DNA of 44,743 bases from Parasporobacterium sp. (lineage in GTDB: Bacteria; Bacillota; Clostridia; Lachnospirales; Lachnospiraceae), in the NCBI GenBank assembly GCA_017459985.1, contig JAFUBX010000012.1:1-44743 (forward strand), written 5' to 3'. The position numbers and the translations under genes were made by a program. Each line of letters starts with the position of its first letter. Position 1 is the stretch's first letter. This document shows, piece after piece, positions 16,719-23,979 of this stretch. The notes beneath the pieces were generated by a model. It did not search any database. It worked only from the letters and a program-made list of their open reading frames with translations, and was not told the origin of the DNA.

Positions 16719-17471
16719 ATGCCTCAAGATCCGGCAGCTGACATTATCGGGATCCGACAAGACGCAGATCTCCTGAATTCATTTATACAGGCCAACCGGC
16801 ATTTTATCCTGGCCTCTGCCTGCAAGGCGGTCGGGCATTTTGTGATGGAAAGCGATGATGAATATTCCATTGCGATGATCGCGTTTCATGAAGCGGTGCA
16901 GGCGTATCAGGAGGAGAAGGGGAACTTTTACTCCTTTGCCGGTCTGGTGATCCGGCGGAGACTGACCGATCAGCTTCGTTCCTCTGCGCGGTTTTACCGG
17001 GAGATCGACGTGGAACCTTCGGTCATGGGAGGCAGCGTTGATATGGAGGCACCCCAGGCGGCATTTCATCTGGAGGTGCAGAAAAAGGAAATGGAGATCT
17101 CGGAGCAAGATACCGGAAACCGGCCGGAGGGCAATCCGCTGCGGGATGAAATCGGGGCGGTGCAGCAGCTGCTGGAGGGTTACGGATTTTCGTTTTTTGA
17201 TCTGGCGGACTGTTCTCCCCGGGCGGAGAAGACCCGGAAAGCGTGCGCCGCGGCTGTGAACTGTATCCTGGCCCGCCCGGATATTCTTGCGAAGATCAGA
17301 AGCAGCAGGACTTTGCCCGCAAAAGAGCTGAAACAGCGCTCCGGCGTATCGGCAAAGGTCCTGGAGCGTCACCGGAAATATATCATTGCGGCGGTGGAAA
17401 TCCTGCATGGCGACTATCCGCTTCTTGCGGAATATATGAGTTATATCAGGAAAGAGTTGGAGACAGTATGA
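16719..17471 (+). CDS. sigI: RNA polymerase sigma factor SigI
   Basis: A 250-residue sigma-I factor. The N-terminal region 2 equivalent reads LLNSFIQANRHFILASACKAVG, then DDEYSIAMIAFHEAVQAYQEEKGNFYSFAGLVIRRRLTDQLR, which matches the SigI core; the C-terminal part (KELKQRSGVSAKVLERHRKYIIAAVEIL) is the family-specific DNA-binding domain. Frames extend upstream to 16575, but ATG 16719 has an AAGGGA site and gives the usual SigI length. An ATTGAC/GTCAAT inverted pair lies at 16659-16676. The stop overlaps rsgI by ATGA. In clostridia SigI/RsgI pairs link extracellular polysaccharide sensing or envelope stress to gene expression. Confidence 0.92.
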   Translation: MPQDPAADIIGIRQDADLLNSFIQANRHFILASACKAVGHFVMESDDEYSIAMIAFHEAVQAYQEEKGNFYSFAGLVIRRRLTDQLRSSARFYREIDVEPSVMGGSVDMEAPQAAFHLEVQKKEMEISEQDTGNRPEGNPLRDEIGAVQQLLEGYGFSFFDLADCSPRAEKTRKACAAAVNCILARPDILAKIRSSRTLPAKELKQRSGVSAKVLERHRKYIIAAVEILHGDYPLLAEYMSYIRKELETV

Positions 17472-18499
17472 AGGCAGTCGTTCTGGAAATAAAAGATGGA
17501 TACGCTGCGGTCCTCAGAGATGACGGTACGGTGGACAGAATACAGCGGCAGTGCGAAGTGGGCGATGTGATCGAGGTGATCGATGCTCCGGAGACTTCGG
17601 GAAGCATCCGGGAACCGATCCGGTTCCGGAAGACGGACGGCAGGAAAGCCGCTGGGACATCGAAGGCTGCCGGTACCAGGAAAACCGCCGGAGTGCTGAA
17701 GACGGACAGGTTCCGGAGGGTGGTCCGGGGAACAGCAATTGCTGCTGCGGTGCTGCTGGCAGCGGTTATTGGCACGGGAGGCTATTATTATACGACGGAT
17801 GCGGCTGCCTCTGTCGTGGTGGATACCGGAACGGCGACTGTGACCTTGTATCTGAATCATTTTGATCGTGTTATTCAGGTGGAGTCGGATGATGATGCCG
17901 TAACGCCAAAGTCCCTGGAAGATACGGGAATCCGCTTCAGCACCCTTGCGGAGGCATTGAACAAAGTGGATGCTCTGGTTGCGGCTTCAGAGCCTCTCTC
18001 CGGGCAGGACAACCTTTCCGGCTCCGGGAACTTCAATGATTCGGAAACCCAGGATCCGGATTCTGTCAGGGAACTTTGGATCCGGGCAAAGAACGAAACC
18101 ACCTTTGAGCAGCTGAGCAGGCAGGCGGAAGACTCCGGCTATCAGGTCGGACGTATGGACGAGATTCCGGAAGGACACCCGGACGACACTATACCGGAAG
18201 AGCGTCCGGGCGACACCATGCCGGAAGGGTGGCCGGGCGAGAAACCTGAAGAGATGTCGGTAAATGTACCGGAAGATATGATTCAGGGAGACATGGTCCC
18301 GGATACTCCCGGTATGCAAGAGGAGTTTAAGGCTGATGGAGAAAGCGCCGGCAATCCGGGAAATCTCGGAGACGGTGGAGAAAGTGCCGGCGATCCGGCG
18401 GATTTCGGGGAAGGCGCAGACAGCACCGGTGGTCCGGGAGATTTCGGGGAAGGCGCAGCGAGTGCCGGTGGTCCGGGAGGAGTGCCGGAACATTTTTAA
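17468..18499 (+). CDS. rsgI: Anti-sigma-I factor RsgI-like membrane protein
   Basis: A 343-residue single-pass protein. Residues 1-45 are the RsgI N-terminal anti-sigma domain (KAVVLEIKDGYAAVLRDDG), residues 46-86 a basic cytoplasmic linker, residues 87-108 the membrane helix, and residues 112-190 the extracellular juxtamembrane domain (SVVVDTGTATVTLYLNHFDR). The remainder is a disordered Glu/Gly/Pro tail with repeats such as FGEGADSTGGPGD. Characterised RsgI proteins self-cleave at an Asn-Pro pair in the VDINPS strand; here the same place reads VDTGTA, so the site is missing. There is no carbohydrate-binding or enzymatic domain at the C-terminus. Co-translated with sigI. Confidence 0.88.
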   Translation: MKAVVLEIKDGYAAVLRDDGTVDRIQRQCEVGDVIEVIDAPETSGSIREPIRFRKTDGRKAAGTSKAAGTRKTAGVLKTDRFRRVVRGTAIAAAVLLAAVIGTGGYYYTTDAAASVVVDTGTATVTLYLNHFDRVIQVESDDDAVTPKSLEDTGIRFSTLAEALNKVDALVAASEPLSGQDNLSGSGNFNDSETQDPDSVRELWIRAKNETTFEQLSRQAEDSGYQVGRMDEIPEGHPDDTIPEERPGDTMPEGWPGEKPEEMSVNVPEDMIQGDMVPDTPGMQEEFKADGESAGNPGNLGDGGESAGDPADFGEGADSTGGPGDFGEGAASAGGPGGVPEHF

Positions 18500-18510
18500 T
18501 CAGAGAGACT

Positions 18511-18555
18511 AAGGTCTGTTCAGAAAAAGCCTGTTAACTCCATACCCGACCTTCT
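18511..18555 (-). repeat. Dispersed palindrome-ended repeat, copy 3
   Basis: Reverse-complement copy of the 2809 repeat, sharing GAAGGTCGGGTATGGAGTTA and GGCTTTTTCTGAA. It sits just after the rsgI stop. Its right end is less complete than in the other copies. The gap 18500-18787 otherwise holds only a possible leader ORF. Confidence 0.8.
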
Positions 18556-18707
18556 GCAGCCCGCTAAAGTGTACTTTGCGTGAGTATGCCTGAGTATTTC
18601 TGTTCTTATCTTTCATTAAGCTGTCAGTTTCCATTCATCATCTTAAATGATCCTACGCAGCTATGGATAAATCTTCCGGATATTGCTATAGTACAGGAGG
18701 AACTGCC

Positions 18708-18764
18708 GTGGAACGGATTTTCTGCGGCAGGGAGGCCTTGTGGAAAGAATACTTTACAGGATAA
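18708..18764 (+). other. Possible 18-residue leader ORF ahead of the epimerase gene
   Basis: GTG at 18708 is preceded by a strong AGGAGG site and opens an 18-codon frame (VERIFCGREALWKEYFTG) ending at TAA 18764. It stops 23 bp before the start of the next gene. It may be a regulatory leader peptide or a chance ORF; there is no terminator pairing to support attenuation. Confidence 0.25.
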
Positions 18765-18787
18765 AACGAGCATATGGAGGTGCGCTT

Positions 18788-19732
18788 ATGATGAAGGTGG
18801 GCTTGTATTCGATCTCATGCTCGGGCGTGTGGTTTCATGACCGTCCGGCGCTCACTGTGGAAGAGTTTATTGATACTGCCGTGAAATACGGTTATGAAGG
18901 CGTGGAAATCGACCTGAAGAGACCGCATGGGTCTCCTCTTGATCTGGACGTGAAGCGCTGCAGGCAGATCAGGGAGTACGCGAAGCAGCAGGGCCTTCCC
19001 GTCTGTGCGGTTTCCGCCAACAATAATTTTGCCATGCCGATTCCGGAAACGGTGGAGAACGAACTGCTGATGGTCAGGGAGCAGATCCGGGTGGCGAAGG
19101 AGCTGGGAGCGCCGGTGCTGCGGCTGTTCGCTGCGTGGCGGGGGATTGTCATGCGTGACGGCATCGCCACTTATGAAATCACCAGAAATCCGGATTATCT
19201 GGGAATGCTGAAATATCAGCAGTTTCAGCAGATTCTGGCGTGCTTCAGGGAATGTGCCAAATGGGCAGAAGACGCGGGTGTTGTGCTGGCGCTTCAAAAC
19301 CATGCTCCGGTCATCAACACCTATATGGACATGCTGGAATTTGTCCGTCTGGTGGATTCTCCGAATTTCAAATGCTGCCTGGATGCCCCCTGCCTGGGAT
19401 GGAATGCCACGGTGCAGTCCGATGAGTATATCCGGAAGGCGGTCAGGGACGTGGGGGCACTGCAGGTGCTTTCTCACGCGAATGCAGAATTTGCGGAAAC
19501 ACAGGATGGCAGTGTCGAAATGATTTCTTTTGATACGCAGGAACAGCCGGTTCTCACCAATTATCCCATGTTCATCAGAACACTCAGGGAGATCGGATAT
19601 GACGGCTTCATCAATTATGAGTTCTGTCATATGCCGTTTCATGATGGCCGGGTCCTGGGATATCAGGATTACATTGATAATCAGATCCGGCTCGCGCGGA
19701 TTTATTTTAAAAATCTGATTGATCAGGAATAG
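18788..19732 (+). CDS. Sugar phosphate isomerase/epimerase-type TIM barrel
   Basis: A 314-residue AP-endonuclease-2-like TIM barrel. Likely metal-site strands are YEGVEIDLKRPHG, VVLALQNHAPV, FKCCLDAPC, LQVLSHAN and GFINYEFCHMPF. In the third the usual Glu of LALENH is Gln, so the metal site may differ from the norm. Members isomerise or epimerise keto-sugars, inositol derivatives or oxidised glycosides in the cytoplasm. The longer frame from 18740 is rejected because ATG 18788 follows GGAGG at 7 bp. The partner oxidoreductase gene begins 94 bp downstream on the same strand. Confidence 0.85.
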   Translation: MMKVGLYSISCSGVWFHDRPALTVEEFIDTAVKYGYEGVEIDLKRPHGSPLDLDVKRCRQIREYAKQQGLPVCAVSANNNFAMPIPETVENELLMVREQIRVAKELGAPVLRLFAAWRGIVMRDGIATYEITRNPDYLGMLKYQQFQQILACFRECAKWAEDAGVVLALQNHAPVINTYMDMLEFVRLVDSPNFKCCLDAPCLGWNATVQSDEYIRKAVRDVGALQVLSHANAEFAETQDGSVEMISFDTQEQPVLTNYPMFIRTLREIGYDGFINYEFCHMPFHDGRVLGYQDYIDNQIRLARIYFKNLIDQE

Positions 19733-19826
19733 TGCCGATCCTTTTCCGCTGCTGCGCGATACTCTGACGGCAGGACCGGGACCGGAAAGGCGGGAGACGA
19801 TTTGACACATCTGAGGAGGGACAAAA

Positions 19827-21299
19827 ATGGAACACAGAGACCATCCGGTCCGTTTTGGGATTATCGGGTGCGGCTTTATCGCCCGCCGCTTCGCAAAGGC
19901 ATTGGAACAGTCGGAATCCGCCGTTCTTTATGCAGCCGCTGCCAGGAACCGGGAACGGGCGGAGGAGTTTGCGTCAGAATACGGCGGCGTAAAGGCATAT
20001 GGCAGCTATGAAGCATTGCTCCGGGACCCGGAGGTGGACGCGGTTTATATCGCCACCGTAAATTCCACCCATGCGGAGATTGCCCGGATGTGTATTGAAG
20101 CGGGAAAGCCGGTTCTTTGTGAAAAGCCGCTTTTTATGAGCAGGAAGGAGGCACAGGAGGTAATCCGGGCCTCCCGGGAAACAGGGGTCCTGATCATGGA
20201 AGGCATGTGGACCCGCTGTTTACCTGCGTATCATCAGACAAAACGATGGATCGCGGAAGGAAAAATCGGGCAGGTAAAGCTGATCCGTGCCGCCTTTTGT
20301 TTCCCCATGCCATATAACAGGGAAACAAAGGATTATCGTCTCTTTAATCCTGCCACCGGCGGAGGCTCGTGGCTGGATGTGGGGGTATATCCTTATGAAT
20401 ATATCACGGGAATTATGGGAGGAGCGCCGGAGGATGTCCGGTTTCTGCATGAGACAGGGCCGACCGGGGTGGATCTTTCTGTTGGTATGATCCTGCGGTA
20501 TCGCAGCGGAACGATCGGCGACTGCCTTTCCTCCATTGCGGGATATATGGATGAGGATGCGGTGGCTGCCGGCAGCGAAGGCTATATTATTCAGCGGAAT
20601 TTTTTTGGTTCCCGCCGCACTGAATTGTATGATAATCAGGGTAAACTGCTGGATTCCTTTGACGATCCGGAGGAAGAAGGATTTGTCCATGAGATCAGCC
20701 ATTTCTGCGGGCTTCTGCGGGATGGAAAAACGGAAAGCGACTGGATCCCGATGACTGATTCTCTGGATTTTGCCGGGGTTTACGAACAACTCCTGGAGCG
20801 GACCTGTGCTTTGGAAATCTGTCATGCAGCGCCGGAGGATCTGCCGGAGATTCAGCGGATCTACGGGTTCGCCAGAAAATATATGCGGGCCAACGGCAAT
20901 CACCGACAATGGGTGGGCGGCTATCCTTCCGAAGTCTTGCTGCTGGAGGATATGGAAAAGAAGCAGCTCTATGTAATAAAAGCACAGGGAAGTCTCTGCG
21001 GGGTGTTCGCGTTTATCATCGGGGAGGATCCTACCTATGCAAATATTGAGGGTGGCAGCTGGATTTCGGACAGCCCCTACGGCACCATCCACCGGATCGC
21101 CAGCGATGGCACACAGCGGGGAATCCTCCGGAAAGCCTGCCAGTTCTGCCGGACCCGGATCGCCCATCTGCGCATTGATACCCATGCCGACAATATCCTG
21201 ATGCAGCGGGCAATTCTGAGAAATGGATTTGTAAAATGCGGAACGATTTATCTGCCGGACGGTTCGCCCCGGATCGCCTATGAGCTGTGGGAAGATTGA
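19827..21299 (+). CDS. Gfo/Idh/MocA oxidoreductase fused to a GNAT acetyltransferase domain
   Basis: A 490-residue protein. Residues 1-330 are a Gfo/Idh/MocA dehydrogenase: Rossmann loop GIIGCGFIARRF, VDAVYIATVNSTH, the catalytic-lysine motif CEKPLF, the MEGMWTR segment typical of trans-dihydrodiol-dehydrogenase-like members, and WLDVGVYPYEYI. From about residue 332 a GNAT-like domain follows: ICHAAPEDLPEIQRIYGFARKYM, a central LYVIKAQGSLCGVFAFII strand pair, GILRKACQFCR in the acetyl-CoA position, and MQRAILRNGFVKCGTIY. The frame is uninterrupted across the junction, so this is a fusion, not a misread overlap. AGGAGGG site. Substrate unknown. Confidence 0.88.
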   Translation: MEHRDHPVRFGIIGCGFIARRFAKALEQSESAVLYAAAARNRERAEEFASEYGGVKAYGSYEALLRDPEVDAVYIATVNSTHAEIARMCIEAGKPVLCEKPLFMSRKEAQEVIRASRETGVLIMEGMWTRCLPAYHQTKRWIAEGKIGQVKLIRAAFCFPMPYNRETKDYRLFNPATGGGSWLDVGVYPYEYITGIMGGAPEDVRFLHETGPTGVDLSVGMILRYRSGTIGDCLSSIAGYMDEDAVAAGSEGYIIQRNFFGSRRTELYDNQGKLLDSFDDPEEEGFVHEISHFCGLLRDGKTESDWIPMTDSLDFAGVYEQLLERTCALEICHAAPEDLPEIQRIYGFARKYMRANGNHRQWVGGYPSEVLLLEDMEKKQLYVIKAQGSLCGVFAFIIGEDPTYANIEGGSWISDSPYGTIHRIASDGTQRGILRKACQFCRTRIAHLRIDTHADNILMQRAILRNGFVKCGTIYLPDGSPRIAYELWED

Positions 21300-21352
21300 T
21301 CCAGGCTGTCGGCGATTTCATCCATATTTGCTTCCATCCTGCCATTTGGGCC

Positions 21353-21549
21353 ATCCAGGAAATAATTGCCATTCACCCTCCCTGCCATTCTTGCGGAAAC
21401 AGGGATATGATTTCCCAATAATTTCATATATGGTCCAGTTCAGGCCCTCTCAGGACCTTTAGATTGGACCATATTTTGAAAAATCATCGTTTTCTATCCC
21501 TGTTTTCCGGATCAGCGCAGGGATAGTAATTGGCAATTATTTCGCTGAT
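21353..21549. repeat. 197-bp imperfect inverted repeat
   Basis: Two arms of about 85 bp face each other around a 27-bp centre. Matching blocks are GAAATAATTGCCA, TCCCTG, GGAAAACAGGGATA (GGAAACAGGGATA in the left arm) and a perfect inner ATATGGTCCA/TGGACCATAT. Each arm can also fold on itself (TCCCTG with CAGGGA). It could be a mobile miniature element or a long RNA hairpin. A separate hairpin CACCCAAAG/CTTTGGGTG follows at 21550-21584. No T-run follows either. Confidence 0.8.
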
Positions 21550-21659
21550 CACCCAAAGACTTTGGCACTTCTGCACTTTGGGTGGGTCATCTTCCGCAAT
21601 CTACGTCGGAAATCCCTTTTAATTGCCGCCGGATATCTCATATATTCCAAATGCCTCAT

Positions 21660-21847
21660 TTAAGGATAGTGAATATCCTCTATTTGAAAATTCAAAAAGT
21701 TGAGATAACGCTGGATATCCTCAGAGTGTCAGCTAGCCCCGATTGAGGATAAAAACCATCCTCAGATATCCAAGGCCCCTGATCTGAGGATATAGTCGGC
21801 TGTCTCATTTTACGAAGAACCTCTGTATGAGGATATTTGATATCCTA
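21660..21847. repeat. ~42-bp-period array of five TGAGGATAT hairpins
   Basis: Left half-sites (TGAGGATA or close) lie at 21660, 21701, 21744, 21785 and 21828; right half-sites (ATATCCTCA or close) at 21673, 21715, 21758 and 21841. Each pair makes a 20-23-bp hairpin and the units repeat every 41-43 bp. No gene is present between 21300 and 22505, a 1.2-kb stretch filled mainly by repeats. Confidence 0.8.
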
Positions 21848-21932
21848 AAAACATCCGATTTTTATAATAGCGGAGATTGGATTAAGCTGGTTTGCAACTG
21901 CCGCTGTCTGGCGACGCAGGGAAATATATTTT

Positions 21933-21980
21933 GGAAGGTAAATTCAGAAAAAGCCTGTAAACTCCATACCAGGCCTTCCG
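21933..21980 (-). repeat. Dispersed palindrome-ended repeat, copy 4
   Basis: Reverse-complement copy with complete GGAAGGT and CCTTCCG ends; the core on this strand reads TTCAGAAAAAGCCTGTAAAC then TCCATACC. Same family as 2809, 2883 and 18511. Confidence 0.8.
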
Positions 21981-22118
21981 TACATTTATTGAAGGCCCGG
22001 GATTGCTTCGTGGCAGACGTGGATTTTCTTACAAAAGGGTCGAAAATCAGGAATCATTTTAGAAAACTTCAGCAAATGCATCTTCCACAGCAAATGCCGG
22101 ATTTGAGATGCATATTAA

Positions 22119-22250
22119 ATGTTCTCAAAATGGCACTTCCGCTGTTTGCGTAGCAGATTTTGTTCTCATTATTCACTCTTCTCTTGTGCGTAGCAAAAAT
22201 GCAACGTGCAGGGAAAAATTGGAACATAAGAACAAAGAAAAGTGTTCTCA
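22119..22250. repeat. Degenerate ~41-bp direct repeats
   Basis: GTTCTCA occurs at 22121, 22162 and 22244 (41 bp and twice 41 bp apart), and TGCGTAGCA occurs at 22147 and 22187. The last unit also forms an inverted pair with AAGAAC near 22228. This looks like an eroded array of the same general kind as the one at 21660. Confidence 0.5.
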
Positions 22251-22505
22251 ATTTCCAGTTTTTCTGTAGAAGATGCAGGAGGGAGTCTGTCATGGAATTG
22301 ACTGCAGTACAAGCGTATATGCATCCCAAATTCCATTCATAGACGCGGTTTGCTGCATTACCCGGAGCAGGAAGGTGCCCACCCAGGGTGCAGAAGCGCT
22401 AATAATTTTTCAACATCCCCCATTTTTTTCTCTGTGTTTCCGAATAATTAGATGTCAGACAATACCGACGTCGGAAAATTACATTGTAAAAGAAAGGAAA
22501 CAGAC

Positions 22506-23231
22506 ATGAGAAAAATAAATTTTGCAACAATCGGATTAACAGGAGCTATCGCAGTCATTGCCGCGGCAACCGTATTTGCTGCCCCAATGCGGGACTTTCA
22601 GGAATCACAGAGCATCAAAGATTCCACAGAAATCGCAGTATCAGAAGAACAATCCTCACAGCAGGAGATCACCGGAGAATTACAGAGCCCTGCTAAACCG
22701 GAACTTCAATTGCCGGATAACCGGGAACTGCCGGAAGAGATAACAGATGATCAGAAAATGCCGGAGCAGAAGCAGGAGCATCTCTACATCCCGAAATTTA
22801 AACCGGATACAAAACCGGATGATGAAGATCGAATCCCGCCGGAATTTGAGAATATTGAAAATATTGATGTGCTGGGAAGACCGGAATTTCCGGCAGATGC
22901 ACCGGATTACGGCGAAGAAGGACCGGACTTCATAAACGACAGGCCTGAGTGGACTGATCGGCCGGAGATGGTTGGCCAGCAGGGAGAGCCCGGTCAGCCG
23001 GAAATGATCGGCCAGCAGGGAGAACCCGGCCAGCAGGAAATGATCGGCCAGCAGGGAGAACCCGGCCAGCAGGAAATGATCGGTCAGCCGGGAGAATTTG
23101 GCCGGGAAGGAACGTCTGAAGGCGACGAGAACTTCGGGAGTGAGATGCCAGACTTCAGTGGTGAGAACTTCGGAGGCGAGATGCCGGACTTCGGCGGCGA
23201 GAGCTTTGGCGGCGAAATGCCTCGGAAATAA
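22506..23231 (+). CDS. Secreted Glu/Gly/Pro-rich repeat protein
   Basis: A 241-residue exported protein, signal peptide RKINFATIGLTGAIAVIAAA up to VFAAP. The mature chain is acidic, lacks cysteine and has no folded-domain signature. Its centre has 12-residue repeats of the form GQQGEPGQQEMI, and the end has GENFGGEMPDF-type repeats. The composition resembles the tail of the RsgI protein at 17468. Such low-complexity exported proteins may act as surface spacers or matrix; no function can be assigned. ATG 22506 is chosen over the longer frame because it follows AAAGGAAA and starts the signal peptide. There is no LPXTG motif. Confidence 0.75.
   Translation: MRKINFATIGLTGAIAVIAAATVFAAPMRDFQESQSIKDSTEIAVSEEQSSQQEITGELQSPAKPELQLPDNRELPEEITDDQKMPEQKQEHLYIPKFKPDTKPDDEDRIPPEFENIENIDVLGRPEFPADAPDYGEEGPDFINDRPEWTDRPEMVGQQGEPGQPEMIGQQGEPGQQEMIGQQGEPGQQEMIGQPGEFGREGTSEGDENFGSEMPDFSGENFGGEMPDFGGESFGGEMPRK
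22974..23117 (+). repeat. 36-bp in-frame tandem repeats (four units)
   Basis: Units begin at 22974, 23010, 23046 and 23082 with GGCCAGCAGGGAGA or a close variant. The spacing is exactly 36 bp, so copy-number change would keep the reading frame of the secreted repeat protein. Confidence 0.9.
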
Positions 23232-23354
23232 GCAACAGAGGCAGCGCAAATAAAAGATTTCTTGAAAAAGACCTTCCGATTTGTTGATTTTGCCGATGGA
23301 TATTATAGTTGTCATTTACAGATCAGAATGGTAAAATTCTAACAAGCATTTGGG

Positions 23355-23414
23355 AAGCCCATCAAGCATGAATCCATGATCAGTCGTGGACAGTGGTTGA
23401 TGGGCTTTTTATTT
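23355..23414 (+). terminator. Rho-independent terminator with long loop
   Basis: AAGCCCATCAA and TTGATGGGCTT pair over 11 bp with a 31-base loop, followed by TTTTTATTT. It lies 124 bp after the secreted repeat protein. Confidence 0.8.
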
Positions 23415-23539
23415 AATCCACTGCTGTCTGTATAATGCCGGGGAATTGCCGCCAACAGGGGTGCAATGGGTGCTTCAGCGAAGAGGGTCATGCGGAAAAT
23501 CAAAACTTCAAAAAACGCATGACATTTCAATGTGAAAAA

Positions 23540-23781
23540 ACATGTATATTTTTATGTTTCTCTTTTTTACATGATGATTTTGCCTTGTTCATCATGCAAA
23601 TTTCAGGATATCTGTTTTTACATGAAAAAAATGTCTTATTCATCGTGTATATTATCACGAGCTTTGTTTTTACATGATGAAATTGCCGTTTTTATCATGT
23701 ATATTTTGAAGCTGTCTGATTTTACATGATGATAACAAGAATTTGATCATGTAAAATTCAAAGAGGGCGTTTTTTACATGA
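23540..23781. repeat. 52-bp-period palindrome array, second locus
   Basis: Five units start at 23540, 23592, 23643, 23695 and 23747 (spacing 52, 51, 52, 52). Each carries TCATGTAWA and TTTTTACATGA half-sites inverted over about 35 bp, as in the 12193 array, but linkers and centres have diverged. The array lies between the terminator at 23355 and the regulator promoter at 23894. Confidence 0.85.
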
Positions 23782-23876
23782 TCTGCCGCCCTGAAGCGCC
23801 ATACGGTGAGGCGGCACGTCGACGGGTACAGGAACGATTGCCATCCGAAAAATAACAACACAGAAAAATCTGGTAA

Positions 23877-23922
23877 AATTTACGTAAATTCATTTGACAG
23901 AATCCGGCCGGTCCGATATCAT
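23877..23922 (+). promoter_or_regulatory. Promoter and LacI-type operator of the regulator gene
   Basis: AATTTACGTAAATT (23877-23890) is a perfect 14-bp palindrome with the central CG usual for LacI-family operators. It is followed by TTGACA (23894-23899) and TATCAT (23917-23922), 17 bp apart. The operator sits just upstream of the -35 box. A near-identical core occurs at the downstream operon promoter, which supports binding by the encoded regulator. Confidence 0.75.
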
Positions 23923-23979
23923 GAAGTCAGACGCATAGGATGAGCCTGCGCGGGCAGGCGGAATTTCGGGGAGAATGAT

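Noticed and set aside
18580-18840. 86-residue ORF before the epimerase
   Set aside because: It overlaps the true epimerase start in another frame and has no ribosome site or family resemblance.
21827-22153. 108-residue ORF in the repeat-rich gap
   Set aside because: It runs through the dispersed repeat at 21933 and through palindromes, has no ribosome site and no recognisable features.
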